Under the pieces are notes generated by a model. The model searched no databases. It was not told the origin of the DNA and saw only the letters and a program-made list of their open reading frames with translations. This document shows positions 31,607 through 40,072 of a stretch of 64,000 nucleotides of DNA, piece after piece. A program made the position numbers and the translations under genes. The stretch covers positions 25,081 to 89,080 of the forward strand of contig NZ_BOMG01000060.1 in the NCBI RefSeq assembly GCF_016862075.1. Direction: 5' to 3'. This DNA is from Actinoplanes couchii. Its GTDB lineage: Bacteria > Actinomycetota > Actinomycetes > Mycobacteriales > Micromonosporaceae. Each line of letters begins with the position of its first letter. Positions within the stretch are counted from its first letter, which is position 1.

Positions 31607-32593
31607 TCATCCGCGGTCGTAGCGGTTCAGCATCGTGACCGCCGAGGCGGTCAGGTCGGCGATCACCGAACCGGCCGCCTTGACCGCGTCCACCAGGCCC
31701 ACACCCTGGCCGGACAGCAGCGGCATCTCCTCCAGATCGCCGGTGGTCGCGCCGCGCATCGGGACCAGGTTCGTGTAGCGCAGCAGCTCGATCTCCTGGC
31801 CGCCCAGCACGGTCCGGCCGATCACCGGGCGGTCGCCGCCGCCGTCCGGGTGCTCGTCGAGGACCCGGTTGCGCAGCACCCGCATCGGGTTGAACTCCGG
31901 GGTCTCCGGGCCGAACAGCGAGGTCAGGACCGTGCCGGTGGCCGCGACGAGACGCTGCTTGTACCCGTCGTGGGCGGCCGACTCGTCGGTGGCGACCAGC
32001 CGTGTCCCGATCCAGGCGCCGTCCGCGCCGAGCATCAGCGCGGCGGCCAGCCCACGCCCGTCGGCGATCCCGCCGGCCGCCAGCACCAGGGCCGGGGCGA
32101 CCGCGTCCACCACCAGCGGCACCAGCGCGAACGTCGGCAGCGTGGCGAAATTGTGCCCGCCCGCCTCGATGCCCTGCGCCACGATCACGTCGACCCCGTC
32201 ACCGGCTGCCCGGCGCGCGTGCTCCACCGAGCCGACCTGCTCGAACACCCGCACCCCGGCGTCGTGCAACCGGTCGATCCACACCCGCGACGGGTGCCCC
32301 CAGTGGAACGACGCCGCCGGGACACCGGCCGTGCACACCACGTCGATCAGTTCGCCGGTCGTGAACGGGGTGATCATGTTGACGTGGAACGGGCCGGTGG
32401 TGCCCGCTCGGATCGCGGCGATCGTGGCCGCCACCGCCGGTGGTGGCATCAGCCCCACACCGAGTGATCCCATCGCGCCGGCCTCACCCACCGCGACGGC
32501 CAGTTCCGGTGTCATGCCCACGAATGCCATGCCTGCCTGCACGATCGGCGTACGCAGGCCGTACTCGTCGGTGAATCTGGTCTTGATCTGCAT
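31607..32593 (-). CDS. nitronate monooxygenase family flavoprotein
   Basis: A 328-residue FMN-dependent enzyme of the 2-nitropropane dioxygenase / nitronate monooxygenase family, which detoxifies alkyl nitronates. The opening IVQAGMAFVGMTPELAVAVGEAGAMGSLG, the central VIVAQGIEAGGHN and the phosphate-binding AAGGIADGRG and GADGAWIGTR are diagnostic. The ATG at 32593 (MQIKTRFT) matches the usual start; the upstream extension is dropped. It diverges from an AraC-type regulator gene 98 bp away, a possible controller. Confidence 0.88.
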   Translation of the reverse strand: MQIKTRFTDEYGLRTPIVQAGMAFVGMTPELAVAVGEAGAMGSLGVGLMPPPAVAATIAAIRAGTTGPFHVNMITPFTTGELIDVVCTAGVPAASFHWGHPSRVWIDRLHDAGVRVFEQVGSVEHARRAAGDGVDVIVAQGIEAGGHNFATLPTFALVPLVVDAVAPALVLAAGGIADGRGLAAALMLGADGAWIGTRLVATDESAAHDGYKQRLVAATGTVLTSLFGPETPEFNPMRVLRNRVLDEHPDGGGDRPVIGRTVLGGQEIELLRYTNLVPMRGATTGDLEEMPLLSGQGVGLVDAVKAAGSVIADLTASAVTMLNRYDRG

Positions 32594-32691
32594 GAATCGA
32601 CTGTGTCGGATCCCGGTCGCAGGGGTGTCGCCGCGCGTGCGGGCGGAGTTGCATGGCGTGCGGAAGTCCGGCACCGGACAGGGGGCTCGCC

Positions 32692-33699
32692 GTGCCGCAG
32701 ACGTGGTCCACCCGGGACGTCCCGGCCGAGCAGCGGTTCGGGTACTGGCGCGAGATGATCTGCCAGGCGTTCCTGGCGCTGACCCCGGAGTCGGACCGGC
32801 GGGACGCGTTCGCCGGCAGCGTCACCCAGTGGCCGCTGGGCGCGCTGTCGATCGCCCGGATCGTCTCGCAGCGTCAACGGGTCGAACGCACCGAGCGTGA
32901 TCTGGTCGCCGGATCGCCGCCCGGTTTCTACGCCAATCTGCAGCTCACCGGGGTGAGCACGATGCGCCAGGGCGGGCGGTTCACCGTGCTGCGGCCGGGT
33001 GACGTCGCGGTCGTCGACACCACCGAGCCGTTCGTCTTCGAGTTCGGCGACGACTTCCGGCAGTTGTCGTTCTTCGTCCCCGGTCAGTTGCTGCGGGCGC
33101 AGATCCCCGGGGCGCCGGCACGAGGACGAGTCCCCGGGCCGCCGTCGCGGGCATCGGCCGCCTCCCGGATTCCGACCGCCACCCGGATCCCCACCACCGT
33201 GGGAGTCGGCGCGGCGCTGCGGCACCTGCTGACCGCGCTGCCGGGTGGCTCGCCGCGGCTGGCCCCGCACGCTGCCGCGCTGCTGGCCGAGGCCCTGACC
33301 GGGCCGGGCGACGCGCCGCCGCGGCGAGTGCCGCACACCCACGCCCGCGCGGTCGCGGACATCGAGGAACATCTCACCGACGACGATCTCTCACCGTCGG
33401 CGACGGCCCGGCGACTGGAGATTTCGGTACGGTCGGTGCACGCCCTGTTCGCCGGCCGCGAGTTGTCGTACACCGCCACGGTGCGCCGTCTGCGCCTGGA
33501 CCGGGCGGCCCGCGACCTGCGTGATCCGGCGCGCGCCCACCTGCGGGTGGCCGACGTCGCGGCGGATGCCGGATTCGCCGACGTGACCGCTTTCCATCGG
33601 GCGTTCCGGCGCGAGTTCGGGCGGACTCCGGCGCAACTGCGGCAGAGGCCCGGTTCCGAAAGCCGGCCGGATGCGAGGCGCGGTCCCGGTGGTGGCTGA
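32692..33699 (+). CDS. AraC-family transcriptional regulator (AraC-binding-like N domain)
   Basis: A 335-residue regulator with a GTG start. The N-terminal AraC_binding_2-like domain (about 1-165) has WSTRDVPAEQRFGYWREM and LRPGDVAVVDTTEPF. A variable linker with Arg/Pro/Ser-rich repeats (about 140-165) follows. The C-terminal double helix-turn-helix (about 225-325) has LEISVRSVHALFAG and VADVAADAGFADVTAFHRAFRREFG. It diverges from the nitronate monooxygenase gene. Effector unknown. Confidence 0.85.
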   Translation: MPQTWSTRDVPAEQRFGYWREMICQAFLALTPESDRRDAFAGSVTQWPLGALSIARIVSQRQRVERTERDLVAGSPPGFYANLQLTGVSTMRQGGRFTVLRPGDVAVVDTTEPFVFEFGDDFRQLSFFVPGQLLRAQIPGAPARGRVPGPPSRASAASRIPTATRIPTTVGVGAALRHLLTALPGGSPRLAPHAAALLAEALTGPGDAPPRRVPHTHARAVADIEEHLTDDDLSPSATARRLEISVRSVHALFAGRELSYTATVRRLRLDRAARDLRDPARAHLRVADVAADAGFADVTAFHRAFRREFGRTPAQLRQRPGSESRPDARRGPGGG

Positions 33700-33730
33700 C
33701 GCCGGCCGACCTGGAGCGTACCGTCGCGTT

Positions 33731-34198
33731 ATGACCTATGTAGTTGATTTTGAGACGGTTTCGACGGTCGGGCTGGAGTCGTCGCCGGTGGCTGATGCGC
33801 TGGCCGGGCTGCGGGCGAACGAGGCCCGCTACTTCAAGAACAAATACGGTCACGTCTTCACCACCGAGCCCGCCGCCGGCGCCGCCGAGACGGTCGACCG
33901 GGTGCACGGCATCCTGGCGAGCGAGCGCGGCCTGGTCATCGCGTCCCGCCCTCTCGAAGCGACCGCTTTCCAGGTCGAGAACATCAGAATGGCGTACGTG
34001 TTCTACGAGAGCGGCCTGTCCGTCAACGTGATGTACACGGTCGACGACGGCGGAAAGCGCGCGGTCGGCTTCAAACTCTCCGATGGCATGGACGTGCCGG
34101 AGGAGTTGGGCGCCTTCAAATTCGCCTGCCAGAAGTCGAAGCTGGCCGGCACCATCCGGGGCTCCTACTTCGTCGTCAAGAACGAGCACGTGATCTGA
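33731..34198 (+). CDS. hypothetical protein, 155 aa
   Basis: A 155-residue soluble protein with no signal or membrane segment, starting at MTYVVDFETVSTVG. It alternates beta-like strands and acidic turns (FQVENIRMAYVFYESGLSVNVMYTVDDGG), and ends in an aromatic-basic tail. I do not recognise the family. The mutarotase gene follows 29 bp downstream on the same strand, so the two may be co-transcribed. Confidence 0.6.
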   Translation: MTYVVDFETVSTVGLESSPVADALAGLRANEARYFKNKYGHVFTTEPAAGAAETVDRVHGILASERGLVIASRPLEATAFQVENIRMAYVFYESGLSVNVMYTVDDGGKRAVGFKLSDGMDVPEELGAFKFACQKSKLAGTIRGSYFVVKNEHVI

Positions 34199-34227
34199 TC
34201 TCCCCAGGGTGTCGAGGGGAGTGACGC

Positions 34228-34557
34228 ATGCAACGGCACGGTCAGGTGGTCAACGTCCGGGCGGGCAAACGGGAGGAATACCTGCGGTTGCATGCCGCCG
34301 TGTGGCCTGCCGTCGAGGAGACGTTGACGCGGTGCAACGTACGTAACTATTCGATTTTCCTGCTCGAGGACACGCTTTTCGCCTATTACGAGTATGTCGG
34401 GGACGATCACGACGCCGACATGGCGCGGATCGCCGCCGACCCGGTCACGCAAGAGTGGTGGACGCACACCGATCCCTGTCAGGAGCCGTGGGGCACCGGA
34501 CCGCCGGCTGGCAAGGGCCCGTGGCGGGACGCCGCCGAGGTGTGGCACCTGGACTGA
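34228..34557 (+). CDS. rhaM: L-rhamnose mutarotase
   Basis: A 109-residue protein of the RhaM/YiiL family, which interconverts the alpha and beta anomers of L-rhamnose so the isomerase can act. The dimeric ferredoxin-like fold is suggested by VVNVRAGKREEYLRLHAAVWPAVEETL, where His22 is in the catalytic position. NYSIFLLEDTLFAYYEYVG and the C-terminal WWTHTDPCQEPW follow. It lies about 18 kb from the rhamnose-type catabolic locus and is not linked to an isomerase here. Confidence 0.88.
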   Translation: MQRHGQVVNVRAGKREEYLRLHAAVWPAVEETLTRCNVRNYSIFLLEDTLFAYYEYVGDDHDADMARIAADPVTQEWWTHTDPCQEPWGTGPPAGKGPWRDAAEVWHLD

Positions 34558-34724
34558 TTCCCTGTGAATCGCCTTCGATGCCGGTGAGGAACCGGCGAGG
34601 AGACCCCCAGGAAGCGGACAGGGGAACACCATTCACTACGATTTCTCCACTGATCGATCTCTCAGCGTGAATAGGTAATCGGCTCACGTCGGCTACAGTT
34701 CCGTCCTCGATGAGGGGACGATCA

Positions 34725-35837
34725 GTGCAGAGATCCAGGAAGACCCGTGCGCCGCTGTGGGCGAAACTCACCGCCACGCTCGGCGGCTTTCTGATGGTCA
34801 CCAGCGGTGGGCTGCTGGTGACCAAGGAGGTGGTGTTCGCCCGGATCAGCGCGGTCGAGGACTCCGGTCTGATCGTCGGCGACAACCTGCCGGGCGAGGC
34901 GAAGTCGGAGATCAAGGGGCCGGTCAACGTCCTGCTCGTCGGCATCGACCCGCGTGACGACGTGACCCCGCCGCTGGCCGACTCGATCCTGGTCGCGCAC
35001 ATTCCGGCGAGCATGGACCAGGCGTACATCTTCTCGCTGCCCCGCGACCTCTACGTGGACATCCCGGCGAACGCGAAATCGCAGTACGCCGGCGGCAGAG
35101 GCAAGATCAACGGCGCGATGAGCCTGGGCAGCCGGGTGCCGGGCGGGAAACCCAGCGTCACCCAGGGCTTCCAGCACCTGGCGAAAACGGTCACCCAGGT
35201 CACCGGGGTGCAGACCTTCGACGCCGGCGCGATCGTCAACTTCGGTGGTTTCAAGAGCATCGTCGAGGCGATGGGCGGGGTCACCATGACGATCGATCAG
35301 GAGATCAGGTCCGAGCACCTGAAACCGAACGGGAAACCCCGCGACCGCCGGCCGGAATGCGCGGATCACGGTTGTGAACACCCGTACATCGGGGAGCAGA
35401 AGGTCTACAAGAAGGGCACCTATCACCTGAAGGCGTACGAGGCCCTCGACGTGGTGCGCCAGCGGTACAGCCTGAAGAACGGCGACTACGACAGGCAGAA
35501 GAATCAGCAGCGATTCGTCCGGGCGATCGCCGAGCAGGCGCTGAGCAAGGACGTGGTGACCAATCCGGCGAAACTGCTGAAGGTGCTGGACGCGGCGGGG
35601 GAGTCGCTCACCTTCTCCGGCGGTGGCAACACCATCGTGGACTGGGCCGTCGCGATGCGGAACGTGGACCCGAAGAACATGATCACGATCAGCCTGCCGG
35701 GTGGCCGCTTCGACATCAACGGGCGGTACGTCGGCGAGCAGTTCACCGGCCCGGTCGACGACTTCTTCACCGCCCTCGCCGAGGAGCGGGTGCCCCAGTT
35801 CCTGATGGACAACCCCACCTTCGTCGGCACGAACTAA
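34725..35837 (+). CDS. LytR-CpsA-Psr (LCP) family cell-wall ligase
   Basis: A 370-residue protein with an N-terminal membrane helix (about 13-35) and an extracytoplasmic LCP domain (about 65-290). LVGIDPRDD, the Asp-Ser of LADSILVAH, and the basic LPRDLYVDIP and GKINGAM segments bind the polyprenyl-pyrophosphate. In actinobacteria these enzymes attach arabinogalactan or teichoic-type polymers to peptidoglycan. GTG at 34725 (after AGGGGA) is preferred over ATG at 34710. Its stop overlaps the convergent TetR gene by 4 bp. Confidence 0.9.
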   Translation: MQRSRKTRAPLWAKLTATLGGFLMVTSGGLLVTKEVVFARISAVEDSGLIVGDNLPGEAKSEIKGPVNVLLVGIDPRDDVTPPLADSILVAHIPASMDQAYIFSLPRDLYVDIPANAKSQYAGGRGKINGAMSLGSRVPGGKPSVTQGFQHLAKTVTQVTGVQTFDAGAIVNFGGFKSIVEAMGGVTMTIDQEIRSEHLKPNGKPRDRRPECADHGCEHPYIGEQKVYKKGTYHLKAYEALDVVRQRYSLKNGDYDRQKNQQRFVRAIAEQALSKDVVTNPAKLLKVLDAAGESLTFSGGGNTIVDWAVAMRNVDPKNMITISLPGGRFDINGRYVGEQFTGPVDDFFTALAEERVPQFLMDNPTFVGTN

Positions 35838-36391
35838 CCCTTCACCGCCGCGACCAGGGTGTCGACCATGACCTGATAACTGCGGTCGATGTTCTGTGGA
35901 TAGCCGAAACCGCCGCCGCTCTCCAGGTTGGCGAATCCGTGCAGCGCCGAGCGGACCATCCGGGCGGCGTCGATCCGGGCGTCGTCGTGCAGCCCGAAAC
36001 CGGCCAGCACGTCGAACAGGACCCGCAGCGCCTCGTTGCTCGCGAGAAGATCCTCCTCGTCGCCGGGCGCCGGAGCGCGCACGGTCGCGGCGTACCGCCC
36101 CGGATGGGTCAGGGCCCACCGGCGGTACGTCTCGGCGAAGGCTTGCAGGGCGTTCACCCCCGCCTTCCCGGCCGACGCCCGGGCCATCTCGACGGCGAAC
36201 TCGCGTTTGGCCAGGATGGCGATGCCCCGGCGGAGCGCGTCCAGGGAGTCGACGTGTTTGTACAGCGACGGGGTGCGGACTCCGACCCGCTCGGCCAGCA
36301 GGCCCATGGTCAGCCCGGCGAACCCCACCTCGTCGGCCAGGTCGGCCCCGGCCGCGATCACCGTCGCCGGGGCGAGACCCGCCCTAGGCAC
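35834..36391 (-). CDS. TetR-family regulator coupled to hydrolase gene
   Basis: A 185-residue TetR-family protein. The N-terminal HTH (about 8-55) has VIAAGADLADEVGFAGLTMGLLAERVGVRTPSLYKHV. The C-terminal domain contains LTHPGRYAATVRAP and SALHGFANLE, like WHG/TetR_C_13-type regulators. The GTG start overlaps the stop of the upstream hydrolase gene by 8 nt, so both proteins come from one message. The twin palindromes at 37227-37263, upstream of the hydrolase, are its probable operator, giving an autoregulated operon. Confidence 0.88.
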   Translation of the reverse strand: MPRAGLAPATVIAAGADLADEVGFAGLTMGLLAERVGVRTPSLYKHVDSLDALRRGIAILAKREFAVEMARASAGKAGVNALQAFAETYRRWALTHPGRYAATVRAPAPGDEEDLLASNEALRVLFDVLAGFGLHDDARIDAARMVRSALHGFANLESGGGFGYPQNIDRSYQVMVDTLVAAVKG

Positions 36392-37214
36392 GGGCGGTCA
36401 CCCGCAGGAAGTCGAGCAGCAGCGCGGTGGTCTCGGCCGGGAACTGGACGTGCGGGTAGTGGCCGGCGCCCTCGACGACCTCCAGCCGGCCGATCCCGGC
36501 GGGCAGCTCGGCCAGGATGGCCTCGCCCTCGGCGCGCGGGTCGGCCCAGTCCGGGTCGGCGGACCCTTCCACGATCAGAACCGGGCAGCGTACGCCGCCG
36601 AGTTTCGCTCCGGCGTCAGCCGGTGAGGTCTTCATCATCGTCTGCAGTGCCTTCATCCGTCCGGGCTCGCGCATCATGGCCTCGACGCGCGACTGACGCT
36701 CGGTCCAGTCGGCCGGCTTGCGCCCCGGGTAGGCGTGCTCCAGATAGGCCATCCACTGTCCGACACCGCCCATCATGGCACCGGCCAGCCGGTAGAAGCC
36801 CTTGCGGTAGGCGGCCACCCGCAGATCGCCCAGCTTGACGGCCTGGGCACGGGTGAACGGCGCCAGCTCGACGATGCCGGTGATCGACCCGGGCGCGGTG
36901 GCGGCGGCGATCGTGGCGGCGCCACCGGCGATCGAGTGCCCGACCAGCACCGCGGGCCCGCCCAGCTCGGCGACGACCGCGACCAGGTCGGCGGCGATGT
37001 CGGTACGCGAATACGACGGCCACGTGGCGGTCGACTCGCCGCAGCCCCGCAGATCGACGTTGGCCACCCGGTAGCCGGCCTCGACCAGTCGCGGGGCGAC
37101 GAACCGGTAGGCCTCGCGGCTGTCGCCCATGCCGTGTGCCAGCACGACCAGCGGGCCCTGGCCGGTCACGTCGTAGGCGATCCGGCCGTCGGTGACTGTC
37201 ACGTACTCGGTCAT
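36384..37214 (-). CDS. alpha/beta hydrolase
   Basis: A 276-residue alpha/beta hydrolase with oxyanion motif LAHGMGDS, a conserved DLRGCGES, nucleophile Ser in LVGHSIAGG, an acid in VEGSADPDWADP and His in EGAGHYPHVQ. This is the epoxide hydrolase / haloperoxidase-like group. Substrate cannot be told. It is the first gene of a two-gene operon with the TetR regulator and has palindromic operators just before its start. Confidence 0.88.
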   Translation of the reverse strand: MTEYVTVTDGRIAYDVTGQGPLVVLAHGMGDSREAYRFVAPRLVEAGYRVANVDLRGCGESTATWPSYSRTDIAADLVAVVAELGGPAVLVGHSIAGGAATIAAATAPGSITGIVELAPFTRAQAVKLGDLRVAAYRKGFYRLAGAMMGGVGQWMAYLEHAYPGRKPADWTERQSRVEAMMREPGRMKALQTMMKTSPADAGAKLGGVRCPVLIVEGSADPDWADPRAEGEAILAELPAGIGRLEVVEGAGHYPHVQFPAETTALLLDFLRVTARA

Positions 37215-37226
37215 TTCCGCTCCCTT

Positions 37227-37263
37227 GGCTAATTGCGTTAGCTAGAAGCTAATGGCATTAGCC
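37227..37263. promoter_or_regulatory. twin TetR operators before the hydrolase/TetR operon
   Basis: Two 15-bp palindromes lie back to back: GCTAATTGCGTTAGC (37228-37242, one mismatch) and GCTAATGGCATTAGC (37248-37262, perfect). Together they also form a larger 17-3-17 inverted repeat with 14 of 17 pairs. They lie in the 81-bp gap between two divergent hydrolase genes, so both may be regulated. Confidence 0.78.
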
Positions 37264-37295
37264 AGCGCCTGTCAAGCCCTGGCTATCCTCGGAGA

Positions 37296-38060
37296 ATGCT
37301 GAAGACGGCTTACACCGACACGGGCGGAGAAGGCCGAGCCGTGGTGCTCACCCACGGCGCCGGCATGAACCACACGATGTTCGACCCACAGGCCGCTGAG
37401 CTGCAGAAAGCCGGATACCGCGTGATCCGCTGGGACATGCCCGGGCACGGCGCGTCACCGCTGGACCCCGGCACCCGCTTCACCGCCACCGGCGCCCTCA
37501 CCGAACTCGCCGCCCTCCTCGACTGGCTGCGCCTGGATCGCCCGGTGCTGATCGGGCACTCCCTCGGCGGCAACCTGTCCCAGGCCCTGGTCCGCGCCGA
37601 CGCCGACCGGGCCGGCGGCCTGATCGTCCTGGACGCGACGTGGAACGCCGGCCCGCTCAACGGCCTGGAACGCCTCGGTCTGCGCCTGGCCGCCCCCGGT
37701 CTGGCGATGATCCCGCCGGCCCGCCTGCCCGACCTGATGGCCCGGGTCTCGGCGGTCACCCCCGAAGCGGTCGACCACGCTCGTACGGCCTTCGCCGCCA
37801 TGCCGTCCCGGACCTTCCGCGACGTGTGGCGGGCCACGGCGTCCCTGGTCGCGCCGGAACCCGGCTACCGCACACCGGTGCCGGTGGCCCTGATCCGCGG
37901 AGCCCGCGACCGCACCGGCAACATCGCGACGGCGATGCCCCGCTGGGCGTCCGCCGAGAAGATCGACGAGCACGTGATTCCCGCGGCCGGCCACCTGGTG
38001 ACCCTGGACGCCCCCGGCCCCACCTCCGAGGCGCTGCTGGACGTCCTGTCCCGCTGGTGA
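37296..38060 (+). CDS. alpha/beta hydrolase (second, divergent)
   Basis: A 254-residue alpha/beta hydrolase with LTHGAGMNH, WDMPGHGAS, nucleophile Ser in LIGHSLGGN, an acid near IRGARDRTG and His in IPAAGHLVT. It resembles the 2-hydroxymuconate-semialdehyde hydrolase / peroxidase-like group but lacks context for a pathway. It is divergent from the hydrolase/TetR operon and shares its operator region. Confidence 0.88.
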   Translation: MLKTAYTDTGGEGRAVVLTHGAGMNHTMFDPQAAELQKAGYRVIRWDMPGHGASPLDPGTRFTATGALTELAALLDWLRLDRPVLIGHSLGGNLSQALVRADADRAGGLIVLDATWNAGPLNGLERLGLRLAAPGLAMIPPARLPDLMARVSAVTPEAVDHARTAFAAMPSRTFRDVWRATASLVAPEPGYRTPVPVALIRGARDRTGNIATAMPRWASAEKIDEHVIPAAGHLVTLDAPGPTSEALLDVLSRW

Positions 38061-38132
38061 CCGCACCTGTGGGTACGGTGCCTAGGTGATATCGGGAATA
38101 TCCGACAAGGTGCGGTCCGGTGGGGTGCAGCC

Positions 38133-38630
38133 GTGGAGGTGACGGATCCCCTGATTCCACCGGCGGCCGTCGTCGTGCTGCTGCTCGCGGCGGTTGTCGT
38201 CGTGCTGCTGACGATCGGGCGCCGCCGGTTCGTCGCGGCCCTCCGCCGTCCGGTGCCGGTCGCCGTCGGATGCCAGCTCGCGGTCGCGGCGATCCTGGCC
38301 GTGCGGTACGCGTACCCGCCGTCGACCCTTCTGCTGGTCTACCCGGTGTTCCTGGCCGTCTGCGCGGTGGGCCTGCACCGGGGCAGTCCGGTCGCCTACT
38401 GGCTGAGCCTGACCGGCCTGGGGATCCCGCTGATCGGCCTGACGCTGCTCACGGTGATCGGCGACACCGGAACCGTCGCGGAGCCCACCACGGAGAACAT
38501 GCTGGTCATGGAGGCCGACGCGCCCGCCCCCGACCCGACCGACTACCTGCTCCCGATCCTGGCCGCGTTGACGACGGCCCTGCTCCTGACCACCTCCGCC
38601 CGCCGCGCCTTCCGCACCCGCCACCCCTGA
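38133..38630 (+). CDS. hypothetical membrane protein
   Basis: A 165-residue GTG-start protein with about four to five membrane helices (PAAVVVLLLAAVVVVLLTIG; AVGCQLAVAAILAVRYAY; LVYPVFLAVCAVGLH; GLGIPLIGLTLLTVIG; LLPILAALTTALLLTTS) and an acidic loop between the last two. I do not recognise a family. It is convergent with the HxlR gene. Confidence 0.6.
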   Translation: MEVTDPLIPPAAVVVLLLAAVVVVLLTIGRRRFVAALRRPVPVAVGCQLAVAAILAVRYAYPPSTLLLVYPVFLAVCAVGLHRGSPVAYWLSLTGLGIPLIGLTLLTVIGDTGTVAEPTTENMLVMEADAPAPDPTDYLLPILAALTTALLLTTSARRAFRTRHP

Positions 38631-38656
38631 CCCTCAGCGCCCGGTACCGGAAGTGG

Positions 38657-39070
38657 TCAGGGGTGGGCGGCCCGGTGGGTGAGGACCTCGTCCATGTGGG
38701 TCTCGGCCCACTGTTTCAGGGTTCGCATCGTCTGGTGCAGGGACAGGCCCAGGTCGGTCAGCTCGTAGTGGACGGTGGACGGGACCGTCGGTGTCACGGT
38801 GCGGGTGATCAGGCCGTCGCGTTCCAGCGCCCGCAACGTCTGCGTCAGCATCTTCTGGCTCACCCCGGCCAGCAGTCGGGACAGTTCGGAGTAGCGCATC
38901 GGGCGGGGTGAACCGGTGCAGTCCGGGCCGCTGCCCAGCGCCGCCAGGATCAGCGTCACCCACTTGTCGGAGAGGCGTTCGAGCAGTTTGCGGCTGGGGC
39001 AGACGGCCAGGAATGCGTCGTACTCCGCCTTGGCCTGTGCCTTCTTCTGGGCCGCTGACGTCGTCGCCAT
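38657..39070 (-). CDS. HxlR-family transcriptional regulator
   Basis: A 137-residue HxlR winged helix. The diagnostic segments are CPSRKLLERLSDKWVTLILAAL, RYSELSRLLAGVSQKMLTQTLRALERDGLI and VHYELTDLGLSL. The N terminus is Ala/Lys-rich. The ATG at 39070 has GGAAGG upstream; the longer open frame beyond it crosses the promoter of the divergent aldo/keto reductase and is discarded. HxlR proteins often sense electrophiles or redox through a Cys near the N terminus, and Cys24 is present here. The divergent reductase is the probable target. Confidence 0.9.
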   Translation of the reverse strand: MATTSAAQKKAQAKAEYDAFLAVCPSRKLLERLSDKWVTLILAALGSGPDCTGSPRPMRYSELSRLLAGVSQKMLTQTLRALERDGLITRTVTPTVPSTVHYELTDLGLSLHQTMRTLKQWAETHMDEVLTHRAAHP

Positions 39071-39103
39071 TTCGGGGGAACCTTCCTGCGGGTGGGTTAC
39101 GCA

Positions 39104-39130
39104 CTCCGAGGTGCCTACTTCCCCTCGGAG
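39104..39130. promoter_or_regulatory. candidate HxlR operator in divergent gap
   Basis: A perfect 8-bp inverted repeat, CTCCGAGG (39104-39111) and CCTCGGAG (39123-39130), flanks one of two TACTTCCC direct repeats in the 84-bp gap between the HxlR and aldo/keto reductase genes. Confidence 0.5.
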
Positions 39131-39154
39131 AGTTACTTCCCGATAGTACGAAGT

Positions 39155-40021
39155 ATGACTTCCACTGCACTGCCCGGTGGCATCTGGACCATGGGTGACC
39201 TCGACGTCTCGCGCTTCGGTTACGGGGCGATGCAACTCGCCGGGCCCTGGGTGATGGGACCGCCCGCCGACCACGCCGGGGCGCTCGCCGTCCTCCGCGA
39301 GGCCGTCGAGCTGGGCATCGACCACATCGACACCTCCGACGCGTACGGGCCACACGTCACCAACCGGCTGATCCGCGAGGCTCTCCACCCGTACCCGCAA
39401 AGCCTGAAGATCGTCACCAAGGTCGGCGCGAACCGGGACGATCAGGGCGGCTGGCCGACGGCGCGGGATCCGGAGAGCCTGCGCCGCCAGGTGCGGGAGA
39501 ACCTCGACCGCCTCGGCCTGGACACGCTCGACCTGGTCAACCTGCGCCTGGGTGACGGTCAAGGACAGGTTCAAGAGCCGATTGCCGAGGCGTACGGCAC
39601 CCTGGCCGAGCTGCGGGAACAGGGACTGATCCGGCATCTCGGGGTGAGCAACGCGACCGCCGAACAGGTCGCCGAGGCGCGCTCGATCGCACCGATCGTG
39701 TGCGTGCAGAACATGTACAACCTGGCGCACCGCGACGACGACGCCCTGATCGACGAGCTGGCCGCCGACGGCATCGCCTACGTGCCGTTCTTCCCGCTCG
39801 GCGGCTTCAGCCCGCTCCAGTCCGCGGCCCTCTCCGGCGTCGCCGGCCGGTTGGGATCATCGCCGATGTCGGTGGCGCTGGCCTGGCTGCTGCGGAGGTC
39901 GCCGAACATCCTGCTGATCCCGGGTACAAAATCGGTCACCCACCTGCGGGAGAACATCGCCGGGGCGGGCCTCGAACTGTCCGCCGACGACCTCGCCGAA
40001 CTGGACAAGATCGGTCGATGA
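39155..40021 (+). CDS. aldo/keto reductase
   Basis: A 288-residue NADPH-dependent aldo/keto reductase. The barrel begins with MGDLDVSRFGYGAMQL. The catalytic Asp and Tyr are in HIDTSDAYG and the Lys in IVTKVG; GVSNATAEQV and the NADP-binding IPGTKSVTHLRENI are present. The His usually found in the fourth catalytic position is replaced by Asn (DLVNLRLG), as in some family branches. The ATG at 39155 follows the operator region; an ATG at 39092 lies inside it. It is probably induced by carbonyl compounds through the HxlR regulator. Confidence 0.9.
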   Translation: MTSTALPGGIWTMGDLDVSRFGYGAMQLAGPWVMGPPADHAGALAVLREAVELGIDHIDTSDAYGPHVTNRLIREALHPYPQSLKIVTKVGANRDDQGGWPTARDPESLRRQVRENLDRLGLDTLDLVNLRLGDGQGQVQEPIAEAYGTLAELREQGLIRHLGVSNATAEQVAEARSIAPIVCVQNMYNLAHRDDDALIDELAADGIAYVPFFPLGGFSPLQSAALSGVAGRLGSSPMSVALAWLLRRSPNILLIPGTKSVTHLRENIAGAGLELSADDLAELDKIGR

Positions 40022-40031
40022 TGTGCCCCCG

Positions 40032-40059
40032 GTCATGGCCGGCCCACACCGGCCATGAC
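40032..40059. terminator. strong hairpin between reductase and HAD genes
   Basis: Perfect 11-bp arms GTCATGGCCGG (40032-40042) and CCGGCCATGAC (40049-40059) with a 6-nt loop. There is no T run, as is usual in high-GC actinobacteria. It would fold in the message just after the reductase stop and contains the upstream ATG (40055) of the next frame, which argues against using that ATG. Confidence 0.6.
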
Positions 40060-40072
40060 TAGGGTCACCGGC

